Assembly: GCF_019740335.1 (NCBI RefSeq)
Contig: NZ_JAHXZS010000002.1
Span: 348,452 to 412,451, forward strand
Source: Alteraquisediminimonas sediminicola
GTDB lineage: Bacteria > Pseudomonadota > Alphaproteobacteria > Sphingomonadales > Sphingomonadaceae
Length of the DNA: 64,000 nucleotides
Reading direction: 5' to 3'
This document shows, one piece after another, positions 17,414 through 26,282 of the stretch (position 1 is the stretch's first letter; each line of letters starts with the position of its first letter). The position numbers and the translations under genes are program-made. The notes under the pieces are model-generated. The model was not told the origin of the DNA and ran no database searches. It was given only the letters and a program-made list of their open reading frames with translations.

Positions 17414-17512
17414 AAGGATCAGCCATAGGGGCAAACAGGGTGGCAGATCAATCTACCCCGATTCAATCTGACACGATCTTCTGTTTCAATCTCTTCTGGC
17501 ATTCCAACACTC

Positions 17513-17532
17513 TTATTGATAATGACTCGCAC
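17513..17532 (+). promoter_or_regulatory. Putative Fur-type iron box upstream of feoA
   Basis: The sequence TATTGATAATGACTCGCA just before feoA contains TGATAATGA, resembling half or more of the alphaproteobacterial Fur consensus (GATAATGAT-type). It ends about 3 bases before the feoA start, where a bound repressor would block initiation. Iron-repressed feoAB is the known pattern; the assignment here is from a partial match. Confidence 0.4.
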
Positions 17533-17534
17533 CA

Positions 17535-17804
17535 ATGACCCAAATCACGCCCCCCATCGCACTTGATCAATTCCAGATGAGCCAACCCGCCCGCATCGTT
17601 GCGGTCGATTGGCAATTGCTCAGCATTGAACAGGCGCGACGCTTGCGCGAAATGGGCTTTGACGAAGGCGTTACCGTCGAATTGCTGCATCAAGGCCCCT
17701 ATGGAGGCGATCCTTTGGCGTGTCAGGTGGGCCGCATGACCGTGGCCATCCGGCGCGAACTCGCCCATTTCATCAAGGTCGTAGCGGAAGAGGTGACAGC
17801 ATGA
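17535..17804 (+). CDS. feoA: Ferrous iron transport protein A
   Basis: An 89-residue small SH3-like cytoplasmic protein that supports FeoB. Family features are LREMGFDEGVTVELLHQGPYGGDPLACQ (ligand-binding strand pair) and the closing VGRMTVAIRRELAHFI. It overlaps feoB by 4 bases (ATGA), the usual arrangement. Conserved position, length and overlap make this secure. Confidence 0.93.
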   Translation: MTQITPPIALDQFQMSQPARIVAVDWQLLSIEQARRLREMGFDEGVTVELLHQGPYGGDPLACQVGRMTVAIRRELAHFIKVVAEEVTA

Positions 17805-19693
17805 CCCCGACACCCGCATCGGCCCCAGAATCCGCCCCCGTCATCGCCTTGGTCGGCAATCCCAATGCGGGCAAAACCGCGATGTTCAATGCCTTTACCG
17901 GCGCGCGGCAGAAGGTCGGCAATTATCCCGGCGTGACGGTCGAACGCCATGCGGGCAAGATCATGATGGGCGATGGCCGCCCGGCGGAACTGATCGATTT
18001 GCCCGGCACCTATAGCCTGACCCCGCACAGCCCGGATGAAGCCGTCACCCGCGATGTGCTGCTGGGTCGCCAATTGGGCGAACAAAAGCCCGACATCATC
18101 CTTGCGGTGGTCGATGCGGGCAATCTCGATAATCACCTGCGCTTCATCCTTGAGCTGAAGTCTTTGGGCCTGCCGATGGTGCTCGCCCTCAACATGGTCG
18201 ATCTTGCTCGACGCGATGGGCTAGAAATCGACATCGCCGCCCTGTCCGAACAGCTTGGCATCAGGGTCGCCCCGACCATTGCGGTGCGCAGGCACGGCCT
18301 TGATCGCCTGCGCGATTTGCTAGCCGAGGTCGCCCCGGCGGCACATGTCGAAAATGCGGCAGATGAAGCCCGCAAGCTCCCCCCGCTCGACATTCGCGCG
18401 CTGCAAAAACAGGCCCGCGCCATCGCAGATGCCGTCACCACCGAAACGGACAAGCGCCGCAGCATCACCCGCAGGATCGATAATGTCGCGCTGCATCCGG
18501 TGGTCGGCCCGATCATGCTCGCGGGCATATTGTTCCTGATGTTTCAGGCAGTCTTCGCCTGGGCGACAGGCCCGGTCGAGATGATCGAATCGCTGATCTC
18601 CGCATTGCACGATGCCATCCAGAACCTGTTGCCCGCTGGCTTCCTGCGCGATCTCATCCTTGAAGGGGTGATCGCGGGCGTCGGCTCGGTCGTCGTCTTC
18701 CTGCCGCAAATCCTGATCTTGTTCAGCTTCATCCTGTTGCTGGAAGCCAGCGGCTATATGGTGCGCGCCGCCTTTTTGATGGATCGGCTGATGGGCCGGG
18801 CGGGGCTTTCGGGCCGTGCCTTCATCCCGCTCTTGTCCTCCTTCGCCTGCGCCGTGCCGGGCATCATGGCGACCCGCACCATGGCCGAACCGCGCGACCG
18901 GCTGACGACCATCCTGATCGCGCCGTTGATGACCTGTTCGGCCCGCCTGCCGGTCTATGCAGTGATCATCGCGGCGTTCATCCCCGCAAGCTCGGTTGGC
19001 CCCGGCATCGGTCTTCAAGGCCTAGTGCTGTTCACCCTCTACATCGTCGGCATTCTTGCGGCCTTTATCGTGGCTTTGGTCCTGCGCCGGACAGTGACCA
19101 AGGGGCCGGACCAAGGCTTTCTGATGGAAATGCCGAAATATCAAATGCCGGTGCTGCGCGATTTCCTGCTCGGTCTGTGGCAGCGTGCAGAAGTCTTCCT
19201 GAAACGCGCCGGGACGATCATCCTGACCTCGACTGTCATCTTGTGGCTGTTACTGAGTTATCCCAAGCCCCCCGCCGATGCAGATCCGGCCATTCCGGCT
19301 GTGGATTACAGCATCGCCGCCAATGTCGCGAACGGGCTGGCGGTAGTGCTCAAACCGATCGGCTTTGATCGCGACATCGCCTTGGCGCTGATCCCCGCGA
19401 TGGCCGCGCGCGAAGTGGCGGTATCGGCGCTGGCCACCGTCTATGCGATTGAATCCGATGGCGGCGACGAACATTCGCTGGTCGAACGGCTGCGCGGCAA
19501 ATGGCCGCTACCGACCGCGCTCGCGTTTCTCGCATGGTTCGTGTTCGCGCCACAGTGCATCTCGACCATCGCCGTGGTCCGGCGCGAAACAAACGGGTGG
19601 AAATGGCCCGGATTCTTGCTGGCATATCTGTTCGCGCTCGCTTATGTCGCTGCTGGTATCACTTATTGGTCGGCAACGGCATTTGGCCTGTAA
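17801..19693 (+). CDS. feoB: Ferrous iron transporter B
   Basis: A 630-residue inner-membrane Fe(II) transporter with an N-terminal G domain: G1 GNPNAGKTAMFNAF, G2/switch NYPGVTVE, G3 DLPGTYSL, G4 NMVD. It continues with the helical spacer and two Gate motifs with several membrane helices, including the conserved segment LLSSFACAVPGIMATRT and the second-gate LIPAMAAREVAVSAL. The core GxxCxxP-like Cys occurs in SFACAVPG. The true start is ATG 17801, inside the end of feoA. Confidence 0.96.
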   Translation: MTPTPASAPESAPVIALVGNPNAGKTAMFNAFTGARQKVGNYPGVTVERHAGKIMMGDGRPAELIDLPGTYSLTPHSPDEAVTRDVLLGRQLGEQKPDIILAVVDAGNLDNHLRFILELKSLGLPMVLALNMVDLARRDGLEIDIAALSEQLGIRVAPTIAVRRHGLDRLRDLLAEVAPAAHVENAADEARKLPPLDIRALQKQARAIADAVTTETDKRRSITRRIDNVALHPVVGPIMLAGILFLMFQAVFAWATGPVEMIESLISALHDAIQNLLPAGFLRDLILEGVIAGVGSVVVFLPQILILFSFILLLEASGYMVRAAFLMDRLMGRAGLSGRAFIPLLSSFACAVPGIMATRTMAEPRDRLTTILIAPLMTCSARLPVYAVIIAAFIPASSVGPGIGLQGLVLFTLYIVGILAAFIVALVLRRTVTKGPDQGFLMEMPKYQMPVLRDFLLGLWQRAEVFLKRAGTIILTSTVILWLLLSYPKPPADADPAIPAVDYSIAANVANGLAVVLKPIGFDRDIALALIPAMAAREVAVSALATVYAIESDGGDEHSLVERLRGKWPLPTALAFLAWFVFAPQCISTIAVVRRETNGWKWPGFLLAYLFALAYVAAGITYWSATAFGL

Positions 19694-19726
19694 GACGGCA
19701 TTTTCACATCTAAGGGGAGCGAATCG

Positions 19727-20257
19727 GTGGCAGGCAGCGTCAACAAGGTCATCCTGATTGGTAATCTGGGCCGCGACCCCGAAAGCCGCAGCTTCCAGAA
19801 CGGCGGCAAGGTCGTGAACCTGCGCATCGCAACCACCGATAGCTGGAAAGACCGCGCCACGGGCGAGCGCAAGGAAAAGACCGAATGGCATTCGGTCGCG
19901 ATCTTTAACGAGAACCTTGCCAACATTGCCGAACGCTATCTCCGCAAGGGCTCGAAGGTCTATATCGAGGGCAAGCTCCAGACCCGCAAATGGCAGGACC
20001 AGTCCGGTCAGGACAAATATTCGACCGAAATCGTGCTGCAAGGCTTTGACGGCACGCTCACCCTGCTCGACAAGCCGGAAGGCGGCGCAGGCCGCAGCAG
20101 CGGTGGCGGCAGCAGCGATTGGGGCAATGACGGCGGCTATAGCGGTGGCGACACCGGCTTTGGCGGCGGTTCAATGGGTGGCGGCGCGTCACGCGGTGGA
20201 GCTTCGGCCCCCAGCCGCGCGTTCGACAGCGACCTTGACGACGATGTGCCCTTCTAA
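19727..20257 (+). CDS. ssb: Single-stranded DNA-binding protein
   Basis: A 176-residue SSB. The N-terminal OB fold ([46 protein letters not shown] split as two conserved strands) is followed by a Gly/Ser/Asn-rich flexible linker (~115-165) and the acidic partner-binding tip DLDDDVPF. Translation starts at GTG 19727 with AAGGGGAG 7 bases ahead. It lies 33 bases after feoB but is functionally unrelated and likely has its own promoter. Confidence 0.96.
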   Translation: MAGSVNKVILIGNLGRDPESRSFQNGGKVVNLRIATTDSWKDRATGERKEKTEWHSVAIFNENLANIAERYLRKGSKVYIEGKLQTRKWQDQSGQDKYSTEIVLQGFDGTLTLLDKPEGGAGRSSGGGSSDWGNDGGYSGGDTGFGGGSMGGGASRGGASAPSRAFDSDLDDDVPF

Positions 20258-20374
20258 AACCTTCGGCCCTTTGGCGTGCCTTTCCGGGTATTTCTTGACA
20301 TTATGCCGGATGCACGCCATGGCCGCGAGCGTATCAGCCAATGGGGCCGATCGCGCTATTTCCGGATGTTATAG

Positions 20375-21940
20375 ATGAGTTTTGCCGATCTCGGCCTATC
20401 TGATTCCCTGCTGCGGGCCGTTGAGGACTCCGGCTATAATATCCCGACTCCGATCCAGAAGCAGGCAATTCCTTCTGTCCTGATGGGCAAGGATATCGTC
20501 GGCATCGCCCAGACCGGCACTGGCAAGACGGCCAGCTTCGTCCTGCCAATGATCGATATTCTGGCCGAAGGTCGCAGCCGCGCCCGCATGCCGCGCTCGC
20601 TGATTTTGGAACCGACCCGCGAACTCGCGGTGCAGGTCGCCGAAAATTTCGAGAAATACGGCAAATATCACAAGCTCAACATGGCGCTGCTCATCGGCGG
20701 CGTCAGCATGGGCGACCAATTGGCCGCGCTGGAAAAGGGCGTCGATGTCCTGATCGCGACGCCGGGCCGATTGAAGGACCTGTTCGAACGCGGCAAGATC
20801 CTGCTGACCGGTTGCAGCCTGCTTGTCATCGACGAGGCGGATCGCATGCTCGACATGGGCTTCATCCCCGATATCGAGGAAATCTGTTCGCGCCTGCCAA
20901 CCTCGCGTCAGACCTTGTTGTTCTCCGCCACCATGCCGCCGCCGATCAAAAAGCTGGCCGACAAATTCCTGAGCAGCCCGAAATCGATTGAGGTCGCGCG
21001 CCCCGCCACGACCAACATCATGATCGAGCAAAAGCTGGCGATCACCAACCCGCGTAAAAAGCGCGAAGTGCTGCGCGCCCTGATCGCGTCGGAAAATATC
21101 AAAAACGCCATCGTCTTCTGCAATCGGAAGACGACCGTACGCGAGTTGGCAGAAAGCCTGAACCGTCATGGCATGGCCGCCGGGCAGATCCATGGCGATA
21201 TGGACCAGCCATCGCGGATCAAGGAACTCGACAAGTTCAAGGCGGGCGAGATCGCCATTCTGTGCGCCTCCGACGTGGCGGCCCGAGGCCTCGACATCAA
21301 GGGTGTCAGCCATGTGTTCAATTTCGACGTGCCTTGGCATGCCGATGATTATGTCCACCGCATTGGCCGCACAGGCCGTGGCGGCGCGACCGGCATTGCG
21401 ATCACCATCGCGACCGATAGCGATCAGGAAGCCATCGAAGCGATTGAAAAGCTGACTGGCGGCCCGATCCCACGGATCACCGATATTGATACCGCAGCCT
21501 CCCCCCGTGACAAGAATGATCGCGAAACCAGCGAAGCCGAACCCCGCGCCCGCAAAGCGCGCGGCGACCGGGCCAGACCAGCACGCGAACGCGCCCCGCG
21601 CGAACGCGCGCCCCGTCAACAGGTGGAGCGCGAACAGACACCGCTAGAAGCTGCGCCCGTCGCAGAGGTCGCAGAGGCTGTCGAACAAGCCCCGCGTGAA
21701 CAGGCTCCACGCCCGGAACGCAGCCGTGAAAAGCCCGCCCGTGAGCGTGGCGGTCGTGAGCAATCTGGCCGTGAGCGCGGCCCGCGCGGTCGTCAGTCCG
21801 AAGCCGACACATCGTCCGGCATTGGTGGTACGCAGCGTTATCCTGCACCGCAAGGCATTCAGCCGGTGGACGAAACCCTCGCCCCCGGCGATTGGGCAGG
21901 ACCGGTGCCGAGCTTCCTCAGCTTCGGAATTCCGCGCTGA
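20375..21940 (+). CDS. DEAD-box RNA helicase (RhlE-like)
   Basis: A 521-residue ATP-dependent RNA helicase. All motifs are present: Q motif (YNIPTPIQKQAI), motif I AQTGTGKT, PTRELAVQV, TPGRLKDL, DEAD in LLVIDEADRMLDMGF, SAT in LFSATMP, and motif VI HRIGRTGRGG. After the two RecA domains (~1-370) there is a ~150-residue low-complexity tail rich in Arg, Glu and Pro (repeats of RERAPRE/ REQAPR type) ending with VPSFLSFGIPR, like the basic tails that bind RNA in RhlE/DeaD relatives. It likely acts in ribosome assembly or mRNA decay. No good ribosome-binding site was seen ahead of ATG 20375. Confidence 0.93.
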   Translation: MSFADLGLSDSLLRAVEDSGYNIPTPIQKQAIPSVLMGKDIVGIAQTGTGKTASFVLPMIDILAEGRSRARMPRSLILEPTRELAVQVAENFEKYGKYHKLNMALLIGGVSMGDQLAALEKGVDVLIATPGRLKDLFERGKILLTGCSLLVIDEADRMLDMGFIPDIEEICSRLPTSRQTLLFSATMPPPIKKLADKFLSSPKSIEVARPATTNIMIEQKLAITNPRKKREVLRALIASENIKNAIVFCNRKTTVRELAESLNRHGMAAGQIHGDMDQPSRIKELDKFKAGEIAILCASDVAARGLDIKGVSHVFNFDVPWHADDYVHRIGRTGRGGATGIAITIATDSDQEAIEAIEKLTGGPIPRITDIDTAASPRDKNDRETSEAEPRARKARGDRARPARERAPRERAPRQQVEREQTPLEAAPVAEVAEAVEQAPREQAPRPERSREKPARERGGREQSGRERGPRGRQSEADTSSGIGGTQRYPAPQGIQPVDETLAPGDWAGPVPSFLSFGIPR

Positions 21941-21994
21941 TTTCTGGCGAAGAACAGATGGTTTTTCATCCCGCGATTTCCTAAGAAAAGCGGC

Positions 21995-23515
21995 ATGACG
22001 ACCTATACTGATATCATCGATACGATCTGTACACTGGCCGATGCCGATCCGGCCCGCCCGTTTCTGCGCAATGCGGCGGGCGACATCCTGCTCGATTATG
22101 GGCAGTTACGCAGTGAATCCGCCCGGATTGCCGCGCTCTTGGCCGAACTCGGTATCCAACCCGGCGATCGCGTCACCGCGCAGGTGGAAAAGTCCGTCCC
22201 CGCCATGCTGCTCTATCTCGGCTGCCTGTGGCATGGCGCGGTCTATATGCCGCTCAACAGCGGCTATACCGCATCGGAAGTCGCATGGTTCATCGATAAT
22301 GCCGAACCATCACTGCTGATCGTCGATCCGCTCTGGCGTGACCGGCTCGATAATTTACCCGATAGCCTGCGGATCGAAACGCTGGATGGATCGGGCAAGG
22401 GCAGTTGGACCGACCTGCTGGCCCATGTCACCACCACATCCAAAGCCCCGCCCCGTCACGATCCGGAAGCCCCGGCGGCGATGCTCTATACGTCCGGCAC
22501 CACCGGCAAGCCCAAGGGCGCGGTCATCCCGCGCCGCGCCTTGTCGTCCAACGCCGCGATTCTGGTCGATGCATGGCGCTTTACCAAGGATGATGTGCTG
22601 ATCCATGCGCTACCGATCTTCCATGTCCACGGCCTGTTCATCGCCACCAACACGCTGATTTCGGCGGGTGGCAGCATGATCTTCCTGCCGAAATTCGATG
22701 CCGCCGAGGTGCTGCACCTCTTCCCCCGCGCCACCAGCCTGATGGGTGTGCCGACCTTTTACACCCGGCTCCTCACCCTTCCCGGCCTCACGCCCGATGC
22801 GGTCAAGGGCATGCGCATGTTCATCTCCGGCTCTGCGCCCTTATTGGCCGAAACGCATCGCGCGTTCGCGGACAAGACCGGCCATTGCATCCTCGAACGT
22901 TACGGCATGACCGAAACCCAGATGAACACGTCCAACCCTTATGAGGGCACGCGCGAGCCCGGCACAGTCGGCTTCCCGCTACCGGGGGTAGATCTGCGCA
23001 TCACCGATCCGGCCAGCGGCTCCCCGTTGCCGCAAGGCGAGATCGGCATGATCGAAGTACGCGGGCCGAACCTGTTTTCCGGCTATTGGCGCAACCCGGA
23101 AAAAACCGCCGAAGACATGCGGGATGACGGTTTCTTCATCACCGGCGACCTCGGCATGATCGACGACAAGAAATATGTCCGGATCATCGGGCGCGGCAAG
23201 GACTTGATCATTTCCGGCGGGTTCAACATCTATCCGAAAGAGATCGAATCCGAAATCGACGACCTGCCCGGCGTCAATGAAAGCGCAGTCATCGGTGTCC
23301 CCCATCCCGATTTTGGCGAGGCCGTGGTTGCGGTGATCGTCCCCTTGGCCGGGGTAGAACTCACCGAGGCGGACATCATCACCGGCCTGCAAGACCGGCT
23401 TGCCCGGTTCAAACAGCCCAAATCAGTGCAATTCGTCCCCGAACTGCCGCGCAATACGATGGGCAAGGTCCAGAAAAACGCGTTGCGCGACCAATATCGG
23501 GGCCTGTTCGCCTGA
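21995..23515 (+). CDS. matB: Malonyl-CoA synthetase (malonate-CoA ligase)
   Basis: A 506-residue ANL-superfamily acyl-CoA ligase. The phosphate loop MLYTSGTTGKPKGAVIP, FHVHGLFIATN, SGSAPLLAETH, and ERYGMTETQMNTSNPYEGTR are the pattern of MatB-type malonyl-CoA synthetases, as is TGDLGMIDDKKYVRIIGRG, with the catalytic Lys in NTMGKVQKNALR near the end. Such enzymes make malonyl-CoA from malonate. No malonate decarboxylase or transporter gene is adjacent, so physiological context is not evident. The match to the malonate subgroup rests on my recollection of these motifs. Confidence 0.85.
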   Translation: MTTYTDIIDTICTLADADPARPFLRNAAGDILLDYGQLRSESARIAALLAELGIQPGDRVTAQVEKSVPAMLLYLGCLWHGAVYMPLNSGYTASEVAWFIDNAEPSLLIVDPLWRDRLDNLPDSLRIETLDGSGKGSWTDLLAHVTTTSKAPPRHDPEAPAAMLYTSGTTGKPKGAVIPRRALSSNAAILVDAWRFTKDDVLIHALPIFHVHGLFIATNTLISAGGSMIFLPKFDAAEVLHLFPRATSLMGVPTFYTRLLTLPGLTPDAVKGMRMFISGSAPLLAETHRAFADKTGHCILERYGMTETQMNTSNPYEGTREPGTVGFPLPGVDLRITDPASGSPLPQGEIGMIEVRGPNLFSGYWRNPEKTAEDMRDDGFFITGDLGMIDDKKYVRIIGRGKDLIISGGFNIYPKEIESEIDDLPGVNESAVIGVPHPDFGEAVVAVIVPLAGVELTEADIITGLQDRLARFKQPKSVQFVPELPRNTMGKVQKNALRDQYRGLFA

Positions 23516-23599
23516 ATGCCCGGTTTATTCTCGCCAAATTGGTCGATCTCATTGCCCAGCCACCGCATAGACCGCAATATCATCGGCAAAGGGGCATGA

Positions 23600-23992
23600 A
23601 TGATGCGTAACATGGCCATCGGCCTGATGATGACGGCAGTGGCTGGGATGCTGCCCATGGGCGCGGCACATGCGCGAGATGCCGCTCTCACTCGTCAGCA
23701 TCATGTCCAATGTCTGATCGCCACTGTCACCCTGACCGGCAGCGAAGACCCGGACCTCAGCCGCAATGCCTATATGGCCTCTTTGTTCTTCGCGGGCCAA
23801 TTGTTCGGCAGCAATCCGACCATCGATCTACCACAGGCGGTCAAAGCGGAACTCCCCAGATTGGACGCGGAAAAGCTCGAGACATTGGCGGGTGAATGCG
23901 GCGCGGAACTGGCGGCACGCGGCCAGCAATTAAGCGCAGTCGAACAGGCGCTGGCCGAAGATGGCGGGCCGCTCGCAAGCCCAGCCCCCTAA
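23600..23992 (+). CDS. Hypothetical exported protein, 130 residues
   Basis: A small protein with a clear signal peptide (MMRNMAIGLMMTAVAGMLPMGAAHA, cut after AHA). The mature part is helical, contains two Cys (QCLIAT and GECGAEL) that may pair in the periplasm, and has no recognised domain. It stands alone between the malonyl-CoA synthetase gene and hisF. No function can be proposed. Confidence 0.65.
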   Translation: MMRNMAIGLMMTAVAGMLPMGAAHARDAALTRQHHVQCLIATVTLTGSEDPDLSRNAYMASLFFAGQLFGSNPTIDLPQAVKAELPRLDAEKLETLAGECGAELAARGQQLSAVEQALAEDGGPLASPAP

Positions 23993-24062
23993 TCCATCCC
24001 GCAACGCATTTTCCGCGCCGCGCAATGTTCCATTTCACGCGAAATCACTCTAAAGCCCCCTC

Positions 24063-24824
24063 ATGACCGTCCGCACCCGCATTATTCCCTGTCTCGATGT
24101 CGCCAATGGCCGTGTGGTCAAGGGCGTCAATTTTGTCGATCTGCGCGATGCCGGGGACCCGGTCGAAATCGCCCGCGCTTATGATGCCGCCGGGGCGGAT
24201 GAGCTTTGCTTCCTCGATATTACCGCCAGCCATGAAGCGCGCGGAACCTTGCTCGACATCGTATCGCGCACCGCCGCCGTCTGCTTCATGCCGCTCACCG
24301 TCGGTGGCGGTGTCCGCACGCCGGAAGATGTCCGCGCATTGCTGCTCGCCGGTGCCGATAAGGTCGGGGTCAATTCCGCCGCCGTCGCCAAGCCGGAAAT
24401 CGTGGCGGACATGGCCAATATCTTCGGCAGCCAGTGCATCGTCGGTTCGGTCGATGCCAAACAGGTAGCAGCAGGCAAATGGGAAATCTTCACCCATGGC
24501 GGGCGGCGTCCGACCGGGATCGATGCCGTCGCCCATGCTGTGCGGCTGGCCGAACTTGGCGCAGGCGAATTGCTCGTCACCTCAATGGACCGCGATGGCA
24601 CGCGCGATGGCTATGATCTCGAACTCACCCGCACAATCGCCGATCAGGTTGCCGTGCCGGTGATCGCCTCGGGCGGGGTCGGTACGCTCGATCATCTGGT
24701 CGCTGGCGTCACCAAGGGCCATGCGAGCGCCGTGCTGGCCGCTTCGATCTTCCATTTCGGCCAGCATAGCGTCGCCGAAGCCCGCGCCGCCTTGCGCGCG
24801 GCGGGCCTGCCGGTTCGCGCCTGA
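24063..24824 (+). CDS. hisF: Imidazole glycerol phosphate synthase, cyclase subunit
   Basis: A 253-residue TIM barrel that with HisH makes IGP and AICAR. Catalytic Asp11 lies in [18 protein letters not shown], the second in [15 protein letters not shown]; the phosphate loops [10 protein letters not shown] and [10 protein letters not shown] are present. It is separated from hisBHA by ~8.6 kb of unrelated genes (dcd, GH25-like, UPF0262, feoAB, ssb, helicase, matB), unlike the contiguous his operon common in alphaproteobacteria. No hisE or hisI lies downstream here. Confidence 0.97.
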   Translation: MTVRTRIIPCLDVANGRVVKGVNFVDLRDAGDPVEIARAYDAAGADELCFLDITASHEARGTLLDIVSRTAAVCFMPLTVGGGVRTPEDVRALLLAGADKVGVNSAAVAKPEIVADMANIFGSQCIVGSVDAKQVAAGKWEIFTHGGRRPTGIDAVAHAVRLAELGAGELLVTSMDRDGTRDGYDLELTRTIADQVAVPVIASGGVGTLDHLVAGVTKGHASAVLAASIFHFGQHSVAEARAALRAAGLPVRA

Positions 24825-24897
24825 AGATCTGGGCCTGAAGCTTAAGCCCCATTTTCTTTCCGCTTGCGCCCACAGCGCGTTTGGCGAAGATGGCCGC

Positions 24898-25911
24898 ATG
24901 AAGAACACAAAATTTTCCATTCTCGATCTGATCCCCATCCGCGAAGGCCATGACATCGCCGATGCGCTGGCCAATGCCGCGGCACAGGCGGCGCTGGCAG
25001 AAGAATTGGGCTTCAACCGATATTGGGTGGCCGAACATCATGGCATGCCGGGGATCGGCGGCGCGGCGACATCGGTCGTGCTGTCCCATCTCGGCCATGC
25101 GACCTCGCGCATCCGCATCGGATCGGGCGGGATCATGCTGCCGAACCACAGTCCGTTGCAGATCGCGGAACAATTCGGGACGCTGGACGCGCTGTTTCCG
25201 GGACGGATCGATTTGGGCTTGGGGCGCGCCCCCGGTTCGGACGGGCGCGTGGCACAGGCGATGCGCCGTAACCTCAACAGCGACGCCAACCAATTCCCGC
25301 GCGATGTGATGGAGTTGCAGGCCTATTTCGAGGGCAATCCCCAATTGGGCATCACCGCGACGCCGGGCGCGGGTGCGAAGATCGATCTATGGATTCTTGG
25401 GTCCAGCCTGTTCGGCGCGCAACTGGCGGCGGCCCTTGGCCTGCCTTATGCCTTTGCCTCGCATTTCGCGCCTGATTTGCTGGAAGAGGCGCTCGACATC
25501 TATCGCGCCCAGTTCCGTCCTTCACCGACGCTGGATCGCCCTTATGCGGCGGCTGCGTTCAATACATTCGCCGCCGATACATTGGAGGAGGCGCAATTGA
25601 TCGCCTCGTCGATGCAACAGAATTTCGTCTCGATCCGCTTTGGCACGCCGGGCAAGCTGCCGCCCCCGGTGCCGGGCTATGTCGATAGCCTTGACCCCAT
25701 GGGGCGCGGGGTGCTGCATTCGATGCTGCGCTGCATCAGCATCGGTACACAGGCAGATATCGAACGCGACCTTGCCGCTTTCATCACCCGCACCGGCGTG
25801 GATGAAGTCGTGCTGTGCGGCAGCATCTATGATCAGGCCGCGCGCAGACGGTCGTTGCAGATCGTGGCCGCTGCGGCCCGCAATATAGGGACATTGCAGG
25901 CGGCGGCCTGA
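24898..25911 (+). CDS. LLM class flavin-dependent oxidoreductase (luciferase-like)
   Basis: A 337-residue bacterial-luciferase-like monooxygenase of the group with N-terminal FSILDLIPIREG. The pattern GFNRYWVAEHHGMPGIGGAATSVVL, IRIGSGGIMLPNHSPLQIAEQFG and FPGRIDLGLGRAPGSD is diagnostic of the YwcH/'MsnO8-like' subgroup. These use FMNH2 and oxygen; the substrate is unknown. It begins 74 bases after hisF and is followed by eroded regulator DNA on the other strand. Confidence 0.9.
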   Translation: MKNTKFSILDLIPIREGHDIADALANAAAQAALAEELGFNRYWVAEHHGMPGIGGAATSVVLSHLGHATSRIRIGSGGIMLPNHSPLQIAEQFGTLDALFPGRIDLGLGRAPGSDGRVAQAMRRNLNSDANQFPRDVMELQAYFEGNPQLGITATPGAGAKIDLWILGSSLFGAQLAAALGLPYAFASHFAPDLLEEALDIYRAQFRPSPTLDRPYAAAAFNTFAADTLEEAQLIASSMQQNFVSIRFGTPGKLPPPVPGYVDSLDPMGRGVLHSMLRCISIGTQADIERDLAAFITRTGVDEVVLCGSIYDQAARRRSLQIVAAAARNIGTLQAAA

Positions 25912-25915
25912 TCAA

Positions 25916-26280
25916 TCAGGCCTGATGATCCACCCCATATTTCCGCATTTTCTCAATCAGCGTTGTGCGCTTGAGCATCAGCAAGCGCGCAGCTTCGGAA
26001 ATCACGCCATCCACCATATCGAGCGCCATCTGAATACGCTCCAATTCCATCATCTCCAGCAGTTGATCGGCATCAACGGATCGTCATCGCGCGGGGCCTG
26101 AGGGTGAAAGCTAACGGGCGGCGGCGCAGGAAGAATAGCGACGGCGTCAGGCAGGTCATCCTGTGTCACCCGCGCGCGCAACGCGCTGCCGCTGGTCAGG
26201 CGCATCCCCTACTGGCCGATCAGGCCCTCGAGATCATATGCGTTCAACATTTCGCCGGGGAACCGATGATGATGCCCGTG
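25916..26280 (-). pseudogene. Remnant of a sigma-54-dependent activator (Fis-type HTH end)
   Basis: Reading the minus strand, the last ~45 codons encode QLLEMMELERIQMALDMV followed by EAARLLMLKRTTLIEKMRKYG and a TGA stop at 25916-25918. This is the Fis-family helix-turn-helix that ends NtrC/FleQ-type sigma-54 activators. Going upstream the frame is broken by stops, but other frames carry what looks like degraded AAA+ C-terminal sequence (LNAYDLEGLIGQ, then MRLTSGSALRARVTQDDLPDAV). There is no room for an ATPase domain before the porin stop at 26283. It is therefore the 3' stub of a decayed gene, possibly a flagellar or stress regulator. Confidence 0.68.
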
Positions 26281-26282
26281 CG

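Noticed and set aside
20396..21619. A 407-codon open frame antisense to the DEAD-box helicase gene
   Set aside because: High-GC codon bias leaves the opposite strand open; the helicase on the plus strand has all motifs and the antisense product has no family features.
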